Shown in pieces: positions 45,494-53,537 of a stretch of DNA of 64,000 nucleotides. The notes under the pieces were generated by a model. That model worked only from the letters and a program-made list of their open reading frames with translations. It was not told the origin of the DNA and did no database searches. The stretch comes from Pokkaliibacter plantistimulans (GTDB lineage: Bacteria; Pseudomonadota; Gammaproteobacteria; Pseudomonadales; Balneatricaceae). A program made the position numbers and the translations under genes. The stretch is taken from the NCBI RefSeq assembly GCF_046844695.1, contig NZ_CP177354.1, forward strand, positions 1-64,000, read 5' to 3'. Position 1 is the stretch's first letter. Every line of letters starts with the position of its first letter.

Positions 45494-45982
45494 ATGTCGA
45501 TGGGCACCAAGCTGGACAAGATTGATATCAACATCCTTACGCAGTTACAGAAAAACGGCCGCATGACCAACGTCAGTCTGGCCGATGCGGTCGGGCTGTC
45601 TGCCAGCCCCTGTCTGCAGCGGGTCAAGCGTCTGGAAAGCGCCGGTTATATCACCAGCTACAAGGCCTTTCTCAACCTGTCGAAGATCACCGAATTTGTC
45701 ACGGTCTTTACCGAAGTCTCCCTCACCGGTCACAAGCGCGAAGACTTCGTCAAGTTCGAAGCCAATATCCGCCAGATTGATGAAGTGATGGAGTGCCATC
45801 TGATCAGCGGTGGCTACGACTATCTGGTGCGCTTTCTGACCCGCAATATCCAGCATTATCAGGAAGTGATCGAAGACATCGTCGACCGTAATATCGGCGT
45901 GGCCAAGTACTTCAGCTACATCGTCATCAAGTCGCCGGTGATCAAGGAAGATATGCCGCTGAAAAAGCTGCTGCGCAGCTGA
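45494..45982 (+). CDS. Lrp/AsnC-family transcriptional regulator
   Basis: A 162-residue regulator: N-terminal winged helix with LDKIDINILTQLQKNGRMTNVSLADAVGLSASPCLQRVKRL cut by the usual turns (residues 6-47), then the amino-acid-binding RAM domain with VMECHLISGGYDYLVRF. Such proteins sense an amino acid and control its use; the neighbouring gabT and transport genes are likely targets, which is inference. Related to the Lrp/BkdR/PutR group. Confidence 0.92.
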   Translation: MSMGTKLDKIDINILTQLQKNGRMTNVSLADAVGLSASPCLQRVKRLESAGYITSYKAFLNLSKITEFVTVFTEVSLTGHKREDFVKFEANIRQIDEVMECHLISGGYDYLVRFLTRNIQHYQEVIEDIVDRNIGVAKYFSYIVIKSPVIKEDMPLKKLLRS

Positions 45983-46064
45983 GCGGTGCTCCGGGCAGGG
46001 GAACCTGATCCGTCGGCAGGCTCACTCAAGACAAGTCCGCTGCTGCTTCGGAGCCTTGCCCGCC

Positions 46065-47336
46065 ATGCCCCGCGTCAACTCTCAAACTCCCTCCTTCGCC
46101 AGTGTCGAGGAGCTTAAAAACGCAAGTATCCGCCCGTCTGAACTGGCCCTGCGTGGCAAGGTCAAGGTTGGCGGCAACGAGTATCAGGTACGGCTCATGC
46201 CCTCCGGTGAATATCAGGTCAACCGGCAGGACAGCGGCAAGCTGGGGTTCTTCAAGGCGACCAAAGAGCTGTTCAGCCATCGCCTCAGTGAAGGCTCCCT
46301 CGGCTCGCGCAGCTCGGCCATTGCTGATGTTCTCAATAGCAAGCGCTCCGCTGCCGAAAGCGCCGGGTTCGGTGTACCCGGCTGGGCTACCCCACAACGC
46401 CGCCCAGCCGCGGCCGAAGCCAGTAGCAGCGCAGCCCCCCCACCCTATGCCACGCCACCCCGTGGCGGTCTGGCGCAGAAGCTCATGGGCGGCATGCAGG
46501 GTAACGCTACACCTGAAACACCCAGCCGTTATGTCCATCACTCGTTGCTCGACCTTGCCACCGAGATGGCCAAAGAGCATAAGAAGACACCATGGTTAAA
46601 CGATCGGCAGATTTACTCCAAAATTACCAGCAACATCCCGCAGGGCCTGCAAAAGCTAGACAAACCCCAGTTACATGCCCTTGTTTCCACCATGGCAAAA
46701 ACCTGTGACCACTACGAAGGAAGGCTGCTTACTAAATCGCAGTTTACCGATGGTGCTATGAGTTATATCCCCTACAGCGACACGGCCAAGCGCATCCCCC
46801 ACAAAGCGGAGAGTGCCAACATCCGTTTCGAGCGGATCAGAGAAAAGGCACCCACCAATCTTGAAGAGAACCCGTTAGCGCGTATCACCATCAACGTCAA
46901 ACCGGAATATGCCGCCCAGCTGGGCAAAGCGATGGCTCATCTGGTGGCACATACCCCCCATATCGGAGCCAAGTTGATCGCCCCGTCGAGCCAGGGTGCT
47001 CGCACCGAATCGGGCATCATCTACATGCCGCCAAATTTTGAACAAGCCAAAGCACTCACCAGCAAACTCCGGCAAATGCTGCCGCCCGACGCTTTTGTCG
47101 AGCACAAAACCATTGGTATGCACCCGGTGGCGCGAGGCCTGAGCTATGCAGAATCATCTGTTAAGGACAGCGAAGTAGGAGGCAGCTATGGCAAAGCACG
47201 GGCCGCCATTATCGAAGAGGCTATTAAAGATAAAGGGCCGGGGAAACTGGAGCAGAGGCTGCTCGATGCCTTCGAGCGCCACGGCTACAGCCGGGAAAAC
47301 CCGGCCTTTCTGGCAACCTCAAAGTTACCGGCGTAA
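46065..47336 (+). CDS. HopA1-like effector candidate
   Basis: A 423-residue soluble protein from ATG 46065 (a TTG at 46056 is also possible; GGAG lies at 46050-46053). The N-terminal 100 residues contain KVGGNEYQVRLMPSGEYQV, followed by a Pro/Ala/Ser-rich linker (about residues 105-140). The C-terminal part (about 271-390) has ARITINVKPEY, then HIGAKLI, SGIIYMPPNFEQAKAL, and SYGKARAAIIEEAIKD, the order seen in HopA1-type domains (R-YLN, VLYV, SFG-R). HopA1 is a type III effector of plant pathogens, but the same domain also occurs in peptide-modifying gene clusters. No secretion genes are in the window. It precedes the second hydrolase pair. Confidence 0.5.
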   Translation: MPRVNSQTPSFASVEELKNASIRPSELALRGKVKVGGNEYQVRLMPSGEYQVNRQDSGKLGFFKATKELFSHRLSEGSLGSRSSAIADVLNSKRSAAESAGFGVPGWATPQRRPAAAEASSSAAPPPYATPPRGGLAQKLMGGMQGNATPETPSRYVHHSLLDLATEMAKEHKKTPWLNDRQIYSKITSNIPQGLQKLDKPQLHALVSTMAKTCDHYEGRLLTKSQFTDGAMSYIPYSDTAKRIPHKAESANIRFERIREKAPTNLEENPLARITINVKPEYAAQLGKAMAHLVAHTPHIGAKLIAPSSQGARTESGIIYMPPNFEQAKALTSKLRQMLPPDAFVEHKTIGMHPVARGLSYAESSVKDSEVGGSYGKARAAIIEEAIKDKGPGKLEQRLLDAFERHGYSRENPAFLATSKLPA

Positions 47337-47561
47337 AGACCAGACAAACTATGTTACTCGTTTTGCCATACTGCCACGGGCTAAGCGTTTGCTCAGTCAA
47401 TGGCATCTTTGCTATAAGTACCCTCCTTCGATTGTCTCAGCTGGGATGAGACTGTAACGACAGGGATGTAGTCCTACTGCAGTACGTTACCTCGCACTCG
47501 TCAGTGCCATGTTGTCGGGCCAATCGTTGTATTTAGCCGCCATACAACAAGGAAACTCCCC

Positions 47562-48197
47562 ATGGCCATGTATCCCAATACCTTACCCACTGCCGATCAG
47601 GTGAATAACACCGCCAGCTGGTTAACCGTCGGTGATTTACGCAGAGGCGATATTATTGCGGTTCGTTCCCGGACGGGCGGTTCAGGCATGATCCGTGTCA
47701 CCACCAACTCTCCTTTTAGTCATCTGATGCTTTACATGGGCAACGGGGATGCAATTGATGCCATGCCCACCCCCGGTGTGACAAAAGAAACTCTTTATAT
47801 GAAGCTCGCTAATGGAGGCTATTCCTTTGCGGGTGTGTTTCGTCACAAAACCGCTACAGACTCTCAAATCGCACTGGCGGTTAACTGGGCTCGTTCACAG
47901 GCAGGTAAACCCTACGATAACGTGAGCGCTGCCCGTGTTGGCCTGCAGCCCGGAGCCCGCACCGGCTTTTTGCGCTACAGCGCCGTAGGAGCCATCGTGA
48001 CGCTGAAAGATATTAATGATGCCGCCAGCAGCCCCATGGGAGAAGATGCCAGCTTTATGTGCAGCGAACTGGTCTTCCGTGCGTTTCAAGTAGCAGGCAT
48101 TCCCCTTAGCGACAAACCTGCCGCGACCATTGGCCCCGGTAGCATACTCAATGTGCAACAGCTGTATTTTGTAGGCCGTCTGGAGGGAGCCAAATGA
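47562..48197 (+). CDS. permuted NlpC/P60 (YiiX-type) cysteine hydrolase, copy 2
   Basis: A 211-residue paralogue of the protein at 24450, alike along its whole length. It keeps the catalytic His54 (SPFSHLMLYMGNG), the GKPYDNVSAARVGLQPGART block and Cys167 (EDASFMCSELVFRAF). AAGGAA precedes the ATG, and no signal peptide is present. The gene ends in a 4-base ATGA overlap with its exported partner. It lies 225 bp after the HopA1-like gene, in the same orientation. Confidence 0.8.
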   Translation: MAMYPNTLPTADQVNNTASWLTVGDLRRGDIIAVRSRTGGSGMIRVTTNSPFSHLMLYMGNGDAIDAMPTPGVTKETLYMKLANGGYSFAGVFRHKTATDSQIALAVNWARSQAGKPYDNVSAARVGLQPGARTGFLRYSAVGAIVTLKDINDAASSPMGEDASFMCSELVFRAFQVAGIPLSDKPAATIGPGSILNVQQLYFVGRLEGAK

Positions 48198-48808
48198 GTT
48201 TCCTGATTAACACTCTACTGGCGGCCTGCTTGCTACTGACAGGTGCGGTGAGTTGCAGCCAAGCCAACTCGGATTACCCAGAGCCACTACCGGGCTATAC
48301 CAAAACCAAACCTGAAGATCAGGGCATCATGGGGCCTTTCCATATCACTGAGGAATGGCAAACATTTAAATTCAATAAGCCGATGCAGATAAACCGTATA
48401 GGTATCCAGAATATCCATATAGGGCTTAATTCTGACAAATATTCTAGCAGTGATTATTGGCATCTATATCATACCCCCGGCTTCAATGCAGGAGACCCGT
48501 TACCAAAAGAAAAATATCGCGGAAATGGTATTCGTGACAGAAGCACCGGAATACTTATTGAGCCAGATATTGAGCTACTGGGTGATAATAACAGTGTAGT
48601 AACACTTTCATTAGCGGGCTCCCAATACTGGCCTACAGGAGCCACAAGTATCATATGCGGTATACTACCCGCGGACCTGACAAACCTAACGCCTATTTAT
48701 TATCCAGAAAAAATTAAAGTATTTACTGCGTTCCGAATCCGTTCCAACCAATCCTTTGACGTGGATTACTTTCTCTGGCGCATGGATCATTACCCAGGCC
48801 AGCATTAG
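48194..48808 (+). CDS. exported partner of the YiiX-type hydrolase, copy 2
   Basis: A 204-residue paralogue of the protein at 25085. The N-terminus (FLINTLLAACLLLTGAVSC) is a signal peptide with a fair lipobox, GAVSC, so it may be a lipoprotein; the sequence right after it, SQANSDYPEPLPG, contains a CCAAGCCAA seed that is hugely expanded in the broken copy downstream. Conserved blocks: EDQGIMGPFH, IHIGLN, GNGIR, LIEPDI, YFLWRMDHYPG. The pair has diverged much more than the hydrolases have, as expected for specificity proteins. A strong terminator follows. Confidence 0.72.
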   Translation: MSFLINTLLAACLLLTGAVSCSQANSDYPEPLPGYTKTKPEDQGIMGPFHITEEWQTFKFNKPMQINRIGIQNIHIGLNSDKYSSSDYWHLYHTPGFNAGDPLPKEKYRGNGIRDRSTGILIEPDIELLGDNNSVVTLSLAGSQYWPTGATSIICGILPADLTNLTPIYYPEKIKVFTAFRIRSNQSFDVDYFLWRMDHYPGQH

Positions 48809-48823
48809 AAGTAACACCAATAC

Positions 48824-48859
48824 AAACAGGCTTGGAATACTGCCAAGCCTGTTTTATTT
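48824..48859 (+). terminator. terminator after hydrolase pair 2
   Basis: A 12-bp perfect stem (48824-48835 with 48843-48854), a 7-base loop, and a TTTTATTTC tail, 15 bp past the partner stop codon. Confidence 0.88.
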
Positions 48860-48904
48860 CGTGGTCAATCATTATAAATAAAGAATGAATATATTTTATT
48901 AACT

Positions 48905-49075
48905 ATGAATATTTTGAAAAGACTTTTAGCTTCAGCCAAGCCAAGCCAAGCCAAGCCAAGCCAAGCCAAGCCAAGCCAAGCCAAGCCAAGCCAAGCCAAG
49001 CCAACTAGGATTACCCGGAGCCACTTCAGGTAATACCAATACCCAAGCCTCAAGGTCAAGGCATATAGCAAGCCG
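48905..49075 (+). pseudogene. broken third copy of the exported partner gene
   Basis: After an ATG at 48905 (MNILKRLLAS, signal-like) comes a microsatellite, then bases 49000-49070 read, in a second frame, AN-stop-DYPEPL and later PQGQGI, which parallels SQANSDYPEPLPG and EDQGI of the gene at 48194. The stop TAG, a frame change caused by the repeat and further decay show that it is not functional. Only the 5' part can be traced; beyond 49075 the similarity fades. It may be a relic of a third hydrolase/partner pair. Confidence 0.7.
48936..49004 (+). repeat. (CCAAG)13 microsatellite
   Basis: Thirteen perfect copies of CCAAG (48936-49000) and a partial CCAA. A unit of 5 bp shifts the frame with each change in copy number. 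It lies where the intact paralogue has a single CCAAGCCAA, just after the signal peptide. The minus strand reads as a WLGLA repeat but shows no sign of being a gene. Confidence 0.97.
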
Positions 49076-49158
49076 AGTTAATTACCAAACCTACCGTATT
49101 AGTTTAAGACAAACAAAAATAGGAAATACCAAAAAATCACTTAACCGACATAAATCTA

Positions 49159-50022
49159 TTATCCCGGATGGTAAATATCCCTGCAGACCCTTTGATATTC
49201 ACCATCTATTACCAAGTCATGTGAAAAATCCTTAACATTTTGCAGGGCAATATTCATACGGCGCTCTGCATCAACTAGTTTTCCTTGCGCACAGAAGGCC
49301 TTGGTCAGGTTCAAATTTGCAAAACGGTGATTTGGTGAAATAGCAAGTGCTTGCTCAAGATAAGAAATTGCAGTTAGATACTCACCCTTTCTAAAGTAGG
49401 AATAACCAGTATAATTAAGAGCATCTGCATCATTTGGCTTTGTTTCTAAAACCTGCTTAAAGTCCTCTGCAGCTGCATCAAAATCCTTGCTAATTAGGCT
49501 CTTTTTTCCGTTTGCGATCAGAGAAATATATTCATCTGCCCTAGCTGAAATTTCCTGTCCATCAGACCAAACCTGTTGAGCCTCGGCTGTTGAGGAAGCT
49601 TTAATTTTTTCAAACAAAGGTGATGTAACCTCACTGGGAAACGTAGCAATCATCACATTGCGAATAGCAATCTGTTTTTCAGTGGAGCCGGAGAATATAG
49701 CTTGTTGATTTTTAAATACAAAATCGACTGCTTCAAACTTCCACTTTCTATCATTTTCAAAATGTATTCTATCGAGCTCCTGCTGTTTCTGTGATGTAGC
49801 TATTTGAATTTCTTTTTCTTTTATCTTATTTGAAACATTTGAAGCAGTCAGTGCCAATATTGAAGCTATAACCGTACCAAATACCCCAAGGAGAGGGGCG
49901 GCATATTTTTTTGAAAATGAACCCTCTAGTAGAACACGCTTTTCTTCTAACTTTAGTTTTTCTAACTCAATATATACTTTTTGTTGTTCAAGATTTCTTT
50001 CCGAAGAATTATTTGTATCCAT
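49159..50022 (-). CDS. membrane-anchored TPR protein
   Basis: A 287-residue protein with an N-terminal coiled-coil stretch (about residues 8-32, rich in Glu/Lys/Leu), one membrane segment (AAPLLGVFGTVIASILALTAS, about 41-61), another charged helix, and TPR repeats in the last 120 residues (AAEDFKQVLETKPNDADALNYTGYS, then YLEQALAISPNH, split by usual turns). Family not further recognised. AT-rich like the other accessory genes. ATG 50022 has GGTGG upstream; a GTG at 50031 is an alternative. Confidence 0.7.
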   Translation of the reverse strand: MDTNNSSERNLEQQKVYIELEKLKLEEKRVLLEGSFSKKYAAPLLGVFGTVIASILALTASNVSNKIKEKEIQIATSQKQQELDRIHFENDRKWKFEAVDFVFKNQQAIFSGSTEKQIAIRNVMIATFPSEVTSPLFEKIKASSTAEAQQVWSDGQEISARADEYISLIANGKKSLISKDFDAAAEDFKQVLETKPNDADALNYTGYSYFRKGEYLTAISYLEQALAISPNHRFANLNLTKAFCAQGKLVDAERRMNIALQNVKDFSHDLVIDGEYQRVCRDIYHPG

Positions 50023-50317
50023 CACAACCACCCATAATTATCATATCTATAAGACTTCTGTTAACCCAACCTATATACAGTTCCAACGATAGATAAGTTT
50101 TTTACAAGTAGTTGTAAATCGATACTTATGAAGGTTTCCTCACAAATTGGCAATAAGTAATCTGAGCCAGATTACAGACTGGACTCACCAGTCTATTCCC
50201 AAACCCGCCACGACCGTTCATACTGCCAAAACTTAAGTGAACGAAATTTACTTAAAAGTCACTTAACTGCTGATTACCTGCCAACACAACGACAACAGCT
50301 GCTTTCAGGAGTGGGAT

Positions 50318-51211
50318 ATGTCATCAGCACAGGCACTGGACACCCTGATCAGTCATCCCCGCCCGATGACGACGGTCACCGCCGACGGCGTCACGCTGCA
50401 CGGTATCTTCTACCCCGCCGCTGAGCCACGCAGTACGCCCTCGGCCGTACTGATCTGCAGCGGCACCGGTATCAAGCAGGGCTTCTACCGCAGCTTCGCC
50501 CAGTGGCTGAGCGAGCGCGGCCACGACGTGCTGACCTTCGACTACCGCGGTATCGGTGCCTCTCTGCACGAAAGCCATGTTCGCCACAGCAAGGCCCGCA
50601 AGCAGGACTGGGGCCAGCAGGATATCCCCGCCATGCTGGAATGGCTGGCCCGCGAATCCGGGCTGGAGCAGGTGACGCTGTTCGGTCACAGTGCCGGAGG
50701 CCAGTTCACCGGGGTGATACCCAACTACCGGCGTATCGCGCGGATGGTCGGCGTGGCGTCCTCCACCGGCTATATCGGCTATTCGCCGCTGCATTTCCGC
50801 CTGCTGGCCGGTGGCCTGCTGAAGCTGTATATGCCACTGGCCAACGGCGTGCTGGGCTACACGCCCTGTCAGTGGATCGGCTGGGGAGAAGACTTGCCAC
50901 CCGGTGTGGCGCGGCAGTGGTCACAGTGGTGCAGCAGCCCGGGCTATGTGGCCAACGCCCTCGGCACGGACATTCAGCAGGATTACCACCAGCAGCTGCA
51001 GCTACCGATGACCTTTATCCATGCCGTCGATGACCCCATCGCCACCCGCGGCAACGTGGCTGATCTGACCCGGCTTTACCCCGCCGCCCAGATCAGGGTA
51101 CAAACCCTGATACCTGCACAGCACGGCCTCAAGCATATAGGGCATATCGACTTTTTCCGCCGCAGTCATCAAGGGCTGTGGCCGCTACTGGCCAAGGCTA
51201 TCGAGGAATAG
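50318..51211 (+). CDS. alpha/beta hydrolase (serine aminopeptidase-like)
   Basis: A 297-residue serine hydrolase. ICSGTGIKQGFYRSFAQWL forms the oxyanion region, TFDYRGIGAS follows, the nucleophile Ser is in LFGHSAGGQ (about residue 128), and the late blocks HAVDDPIAT and HIDFFR supply acid and His. It is of the S33/YheT-like type, often called predicted alpha/beta hydrolase. AGGAG precedes the ATG. Base composition returns to that of the core genome. Substrate unknown. Confidence 0.82.
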   Translation: MSSAQALDTLISHPRPMTTVTADGVTLHGIFYPAAEPRSTPSAVLICSGTGIKQGFYRSFAQWLSERGHDVLTFDYRGIGASLHESHVRHSKARKQDWGQQDIPAMLEWLARESGLEQVTLFGHSAGGQFTGVIPNYRRIARMVGVASSTGYIGYSPLHFRLLAGGLLKLYMPLANGVLGYTPCQWIGWGEDLPPGVARQWSQWCSSPGYVANALGTDIQQDYHQQLQLPMTFIHAVDDPIATRGNVADLTRLYPAAQIRVQTLIPAQHGLKHIGHIDFFRRSHQGLWPLLAKAIEE

Positions 51212-51232
51212 ATGATGAGGATGGGTCGCCAG

Positions 51233-51259
51233 CGGATAGGTGCGGTTCGTACCTATCCG
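51233..51259. repeat. REP-like hairpin
   Basis: CGGATAGGT (51233-51241) pairs with ACCTATCCG (51251-51259) around GCGGTTCGT. The loop and arms echo the hairpin at 25699 and the sequence near 62560. It follows the hydrolase gene and may end its transcript. Confidence 0.6.
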
Positions 51260-51493
51260 GCCTCCTTGTCGAGTCATGCAGCGGATAGGCCCGCCGCTTG
51301 CGACTACCGCAGTCACCGCCGCTCGGTAAGCCGCCGCCAGAGTGATCCAGACGCTGCTCACGCCAGCAGACGGCCAACGACGGCGGCCTCCAACCTGAAT
51401 GGCGGGGTGTAACCATCCGGCAACTGCCCTACAATGGCTGGCCTTTGCCTGCCTGAGCAAAACACCGGCAGAGACAGGATAACCGGGGGAAAC

Positions 51494-52315
51494 ATGGACG
51501 ACCTGATCGCCACCATCACACAGCTGACCCAGCAGCAGAGCACGCTGCCCTTCGCGGTGTACTCCTCGTTTCATGAGCAGACGCTGGTCAACGTGCCGAT
51601 TGCCAGACCCTTGCTGATCTTTGTCCTCAGTGGCGAGAAGGAGCTGGGCAGGGAGCCGCGCTCGCGCTGCCAGAAGGGGGAGTTTGTCTTTCTGTCTGAC
51701 AGCTATGCCATCGACATTCGCAATATCCCCAGAGACAAACCCTACTTCGCGCTGATCCTCGAATTCGATGCGGCTGACTTCAGTGACCTGCCCACCATCG
51801 TGGAGGACAGGCTGGCGTACTTTATCGGTACCACCGGTCTGGAACTGCAGCAGTGGCTGCAGCAGTTTGTGCAGATTGCCAGCTGGGCCCCCGCAGCCAT
51901 GATCGCCCTGCGCAAACGCGAGCTGCTCGCCCTGCTGTTTCATCTGGGCTATACCGCCGTCACCCGGATGAAAGGCAAACCGACGATCAGCCAGAAGATC
52001 AACGACCTGTTCCGGGCCAACCGTTTTCAGGACATCAGCGTCGAGGATCTGTGTGCCCGGCTGGCCATGAGCGACTCCACCCTGCGGCGCAAACTGCGTC
52101 AGGAACAGACCAGCGTAATGGCCATCAAGGACCGCGCCCGTCTGGGCCACGGTCTGCATCTGCTGCAAACCACCGACGACAGCATCAATCTGATCTCTGA
52201 CCGCTGCGGTTATCAGTCGCAGTCACGCTTTACCCAGCGCTTCAAAGCTCAGTTCGGGCTGACGCCCACGGAGCTGCGCAAGACCCGCAAAAGCAGCGTG
52301 GAGCCGCCGCCCTGA
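51494..52315 (+). CDS. AraC-family transcriptional regulator
   Basis: A 273-residue regulator. The N-terminal two-thirds is an AraC_N-type ligand domain (LPFAVYSSFHEQTLVNVPIARP), and the C-terminal 100 residues carry the double helix-turn-helix: ISVEDLCARLAMSDSTLRRKL and INLISDRCGYQSQSRFTQRF, split by the linker helix. The ATG at 51494 follows GGGGGAAAC; a frame open to 51434 is rejected. The target is unknown; the preceding hydrolase or the YbhB-type gene are candidates. Confidence 0.9.
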   Translation: MDDLIATITQLTQQQSTLPFAVYSSFHEQTLVNVPIARPLLIFVLSGEKELGREPRSRCQKGEFVFLSDSYAIDIRNIPRDKPYFALILEFDAADFSDLPTIVEDRLAYFIGTTGLELQQWLQQFVQIASWAPAAMIALRKRELLALLFHLGYTAVTRMKGKPTISQKINDLFRANRFQDISVEDLCARLAMSDSTLRRKLRQEQTSVMAIKDRARLGHGLHLLQTTDDSINLISDRCGYQSQSRFTQRFKAQFGLTPTELRKTRKSSVEPPP

Positions 52316-52345
52316 GCCTGCGCGCAGCAGAGTGTGAGTCTGTGA

Positions 52346-52903
52346 TCAGGGACGCTGATAGAGCGCCTCCAGCGTCGCCGACCCCAGTGCATTGGCCTTC
52401 ACCATATAACCGGTCAGGGCAGCGGAGGCGTTCTCCGGCAGTTCCAGCGTGCTGGCCAGCGCATAGACAGTGAACTGATAGCGGTGTACACCCTGCCCCT
52501 GTGGCGGGCAGGCACCACCAAAACCCGGCTGACCATAGTCATTGTTACGCTGCACCGCCCCGGCAGGCATCAGCTGTCTGGCCGGATCACCAGCGCCGGT
52601 CGCCAGACTGCTGACCCCGGCAGGAATGTTCACCACCTGCCAGTGCCACCAGCCGCTGCCCGTTGGCGCATCGGGATCATAGGCAAACACCGCAAAGGCT
52701 TTCGTGCCTGCCGGTGCGCCTGACCACGACAGCTGCGGTGACAGGTTATCGCCACTGCAACCAAAGCCCTGATATTCCTGACGGCTGGTCAGGGGCTGGC
52801 CATTGGCCATATCGGTGCTGGTCAGTTCAAATGCGCCTGCATTCGCCGCTACGGCGGCCAGCATCATTGCCGGGAAGGCCATTCTGGCTGCGAAAGTGCT
52901 CAT
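52346..52903 (-). CDS. YbhB/YbcL-family PEBP-like protein, exported
   Basis: A 185-residue protein of the phosphatidylethanolamine-binding/Raf kinase inhibitor-like family. A signal peptide (ARMAFPAMMLAAVAANAGA) precedes DNLSPQLSWSGAPAGTKAFA, the ligand-site motif YDPDAPTGSGWWHW and GGACPPQGQGVHRYQFTVYAL. ATG 52903 has GGAG at seven bases, better than ATG 52915. Bacterial members have no settled function. Confidence 0.88.
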   Translation of the reverse strand: MSTFAARMAFPAMMLAAVAANAGAFELTSTDMANGQPLTSRQEYQGFGCSGDNLSPQLSWSGAPAGTKAFAVFAYDPDAPTGSGWWHWQVVNIPAGVSSLATGAGDPARQLMPAGAVQRNNDYGQPGFGGACPPQGQGVHRYQFTVYALASTLELPENASAALTGYMVKANALGSATLEALYQRP

Positions 52904-53039
52904 AAAACGCTCCATGGATACCAGTGAAAGAAGGCGTTTATGCTAACCAGCCGCAGGCGGGTAAATTATCCGCAAAACAGCCAGTTTTTAGCCCTTTTCC
53001 TTCAAGTTATCCCCCGCTCTTCTGACAGGAGACCCCGTC

Positions 53040-53510
53040 ATGATGCCTTTTGGTCTGACTGCAGCGCAGTTCCAGCGGCGCTATCGCACGGCACTGGAAC
53101 AAGCGTCTGCCCAGCTGATCAGCCAGTTACGCGCGCTCCTCACCCTGCCGTTGCCGGATGCCGTCCGTGAAGCGGAAGTACAGCTGTTTTTCAACGAAGA
53201 TGGCGTCGATATTCCTTCGGCGTGGATCTACTTTCAGGGCAAAAATAACAGGGTGGACAATGCAGACCCGGGCATTTTCCCGGGGCGATCCATGCCGCTG
53301 TCTCTGGGTCTCGATGAGATGGAAGCGTTTGACGAGCGCTATCTGGACGATGAGTCCATGGGTCTCGGTCTGATGGCTGATACCGTCAAGGCCTGGTTTG
53401 CTGAATGCTGGTGGAAGGCAGGTGGCTGGAGCTATGCCATTCCCTGTCAGCTGTCCGTGCATGATGGCTGGGGCGATGGCAGTACCATCGCCCTGTCAGA
53501 GGGCCAGTAA
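53040..53510 (+). CDS. hypothetical protein
   Basis: A 156-residue soluble, acidic protein that I do not recognise. It has AGGAG eight bases before the ATG and good codon use, so it is a real gene. Tryptophan-rich C-terminal half (VKAWFAECWWKAGGWSY) and a central LSLGLDEMEAFDERY. It has no signal peptide or membrane segment. It is convergent with the efflux operon and stands alone. Confidence 0.65.
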   Translation: MMPFGLTAAQFQRRYRTALEQASAQLISQLRALLTLPLPDAVREAEVQLFFNEDGVDIPSAWIYFQGKNNRVDNADPGIFPGRSMPLSLGLDEMEAFDERYLDDESMGLGLMADTVKAWFAECWWKAGGWSYAIPCQLSVHDGWGDGSTIALSEGQ

Positions 53511-53537
53511 CACCGCGAACCCTGAATACGCCTGCGT

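Noticed and set aside
48865..49071. Minus-strand frame with WLGLA repeats
   Set aside because: Its hydrophobic repeats are only the complement of the CCAAG microsatellite; no ribosome site and no similarity to a protein family.
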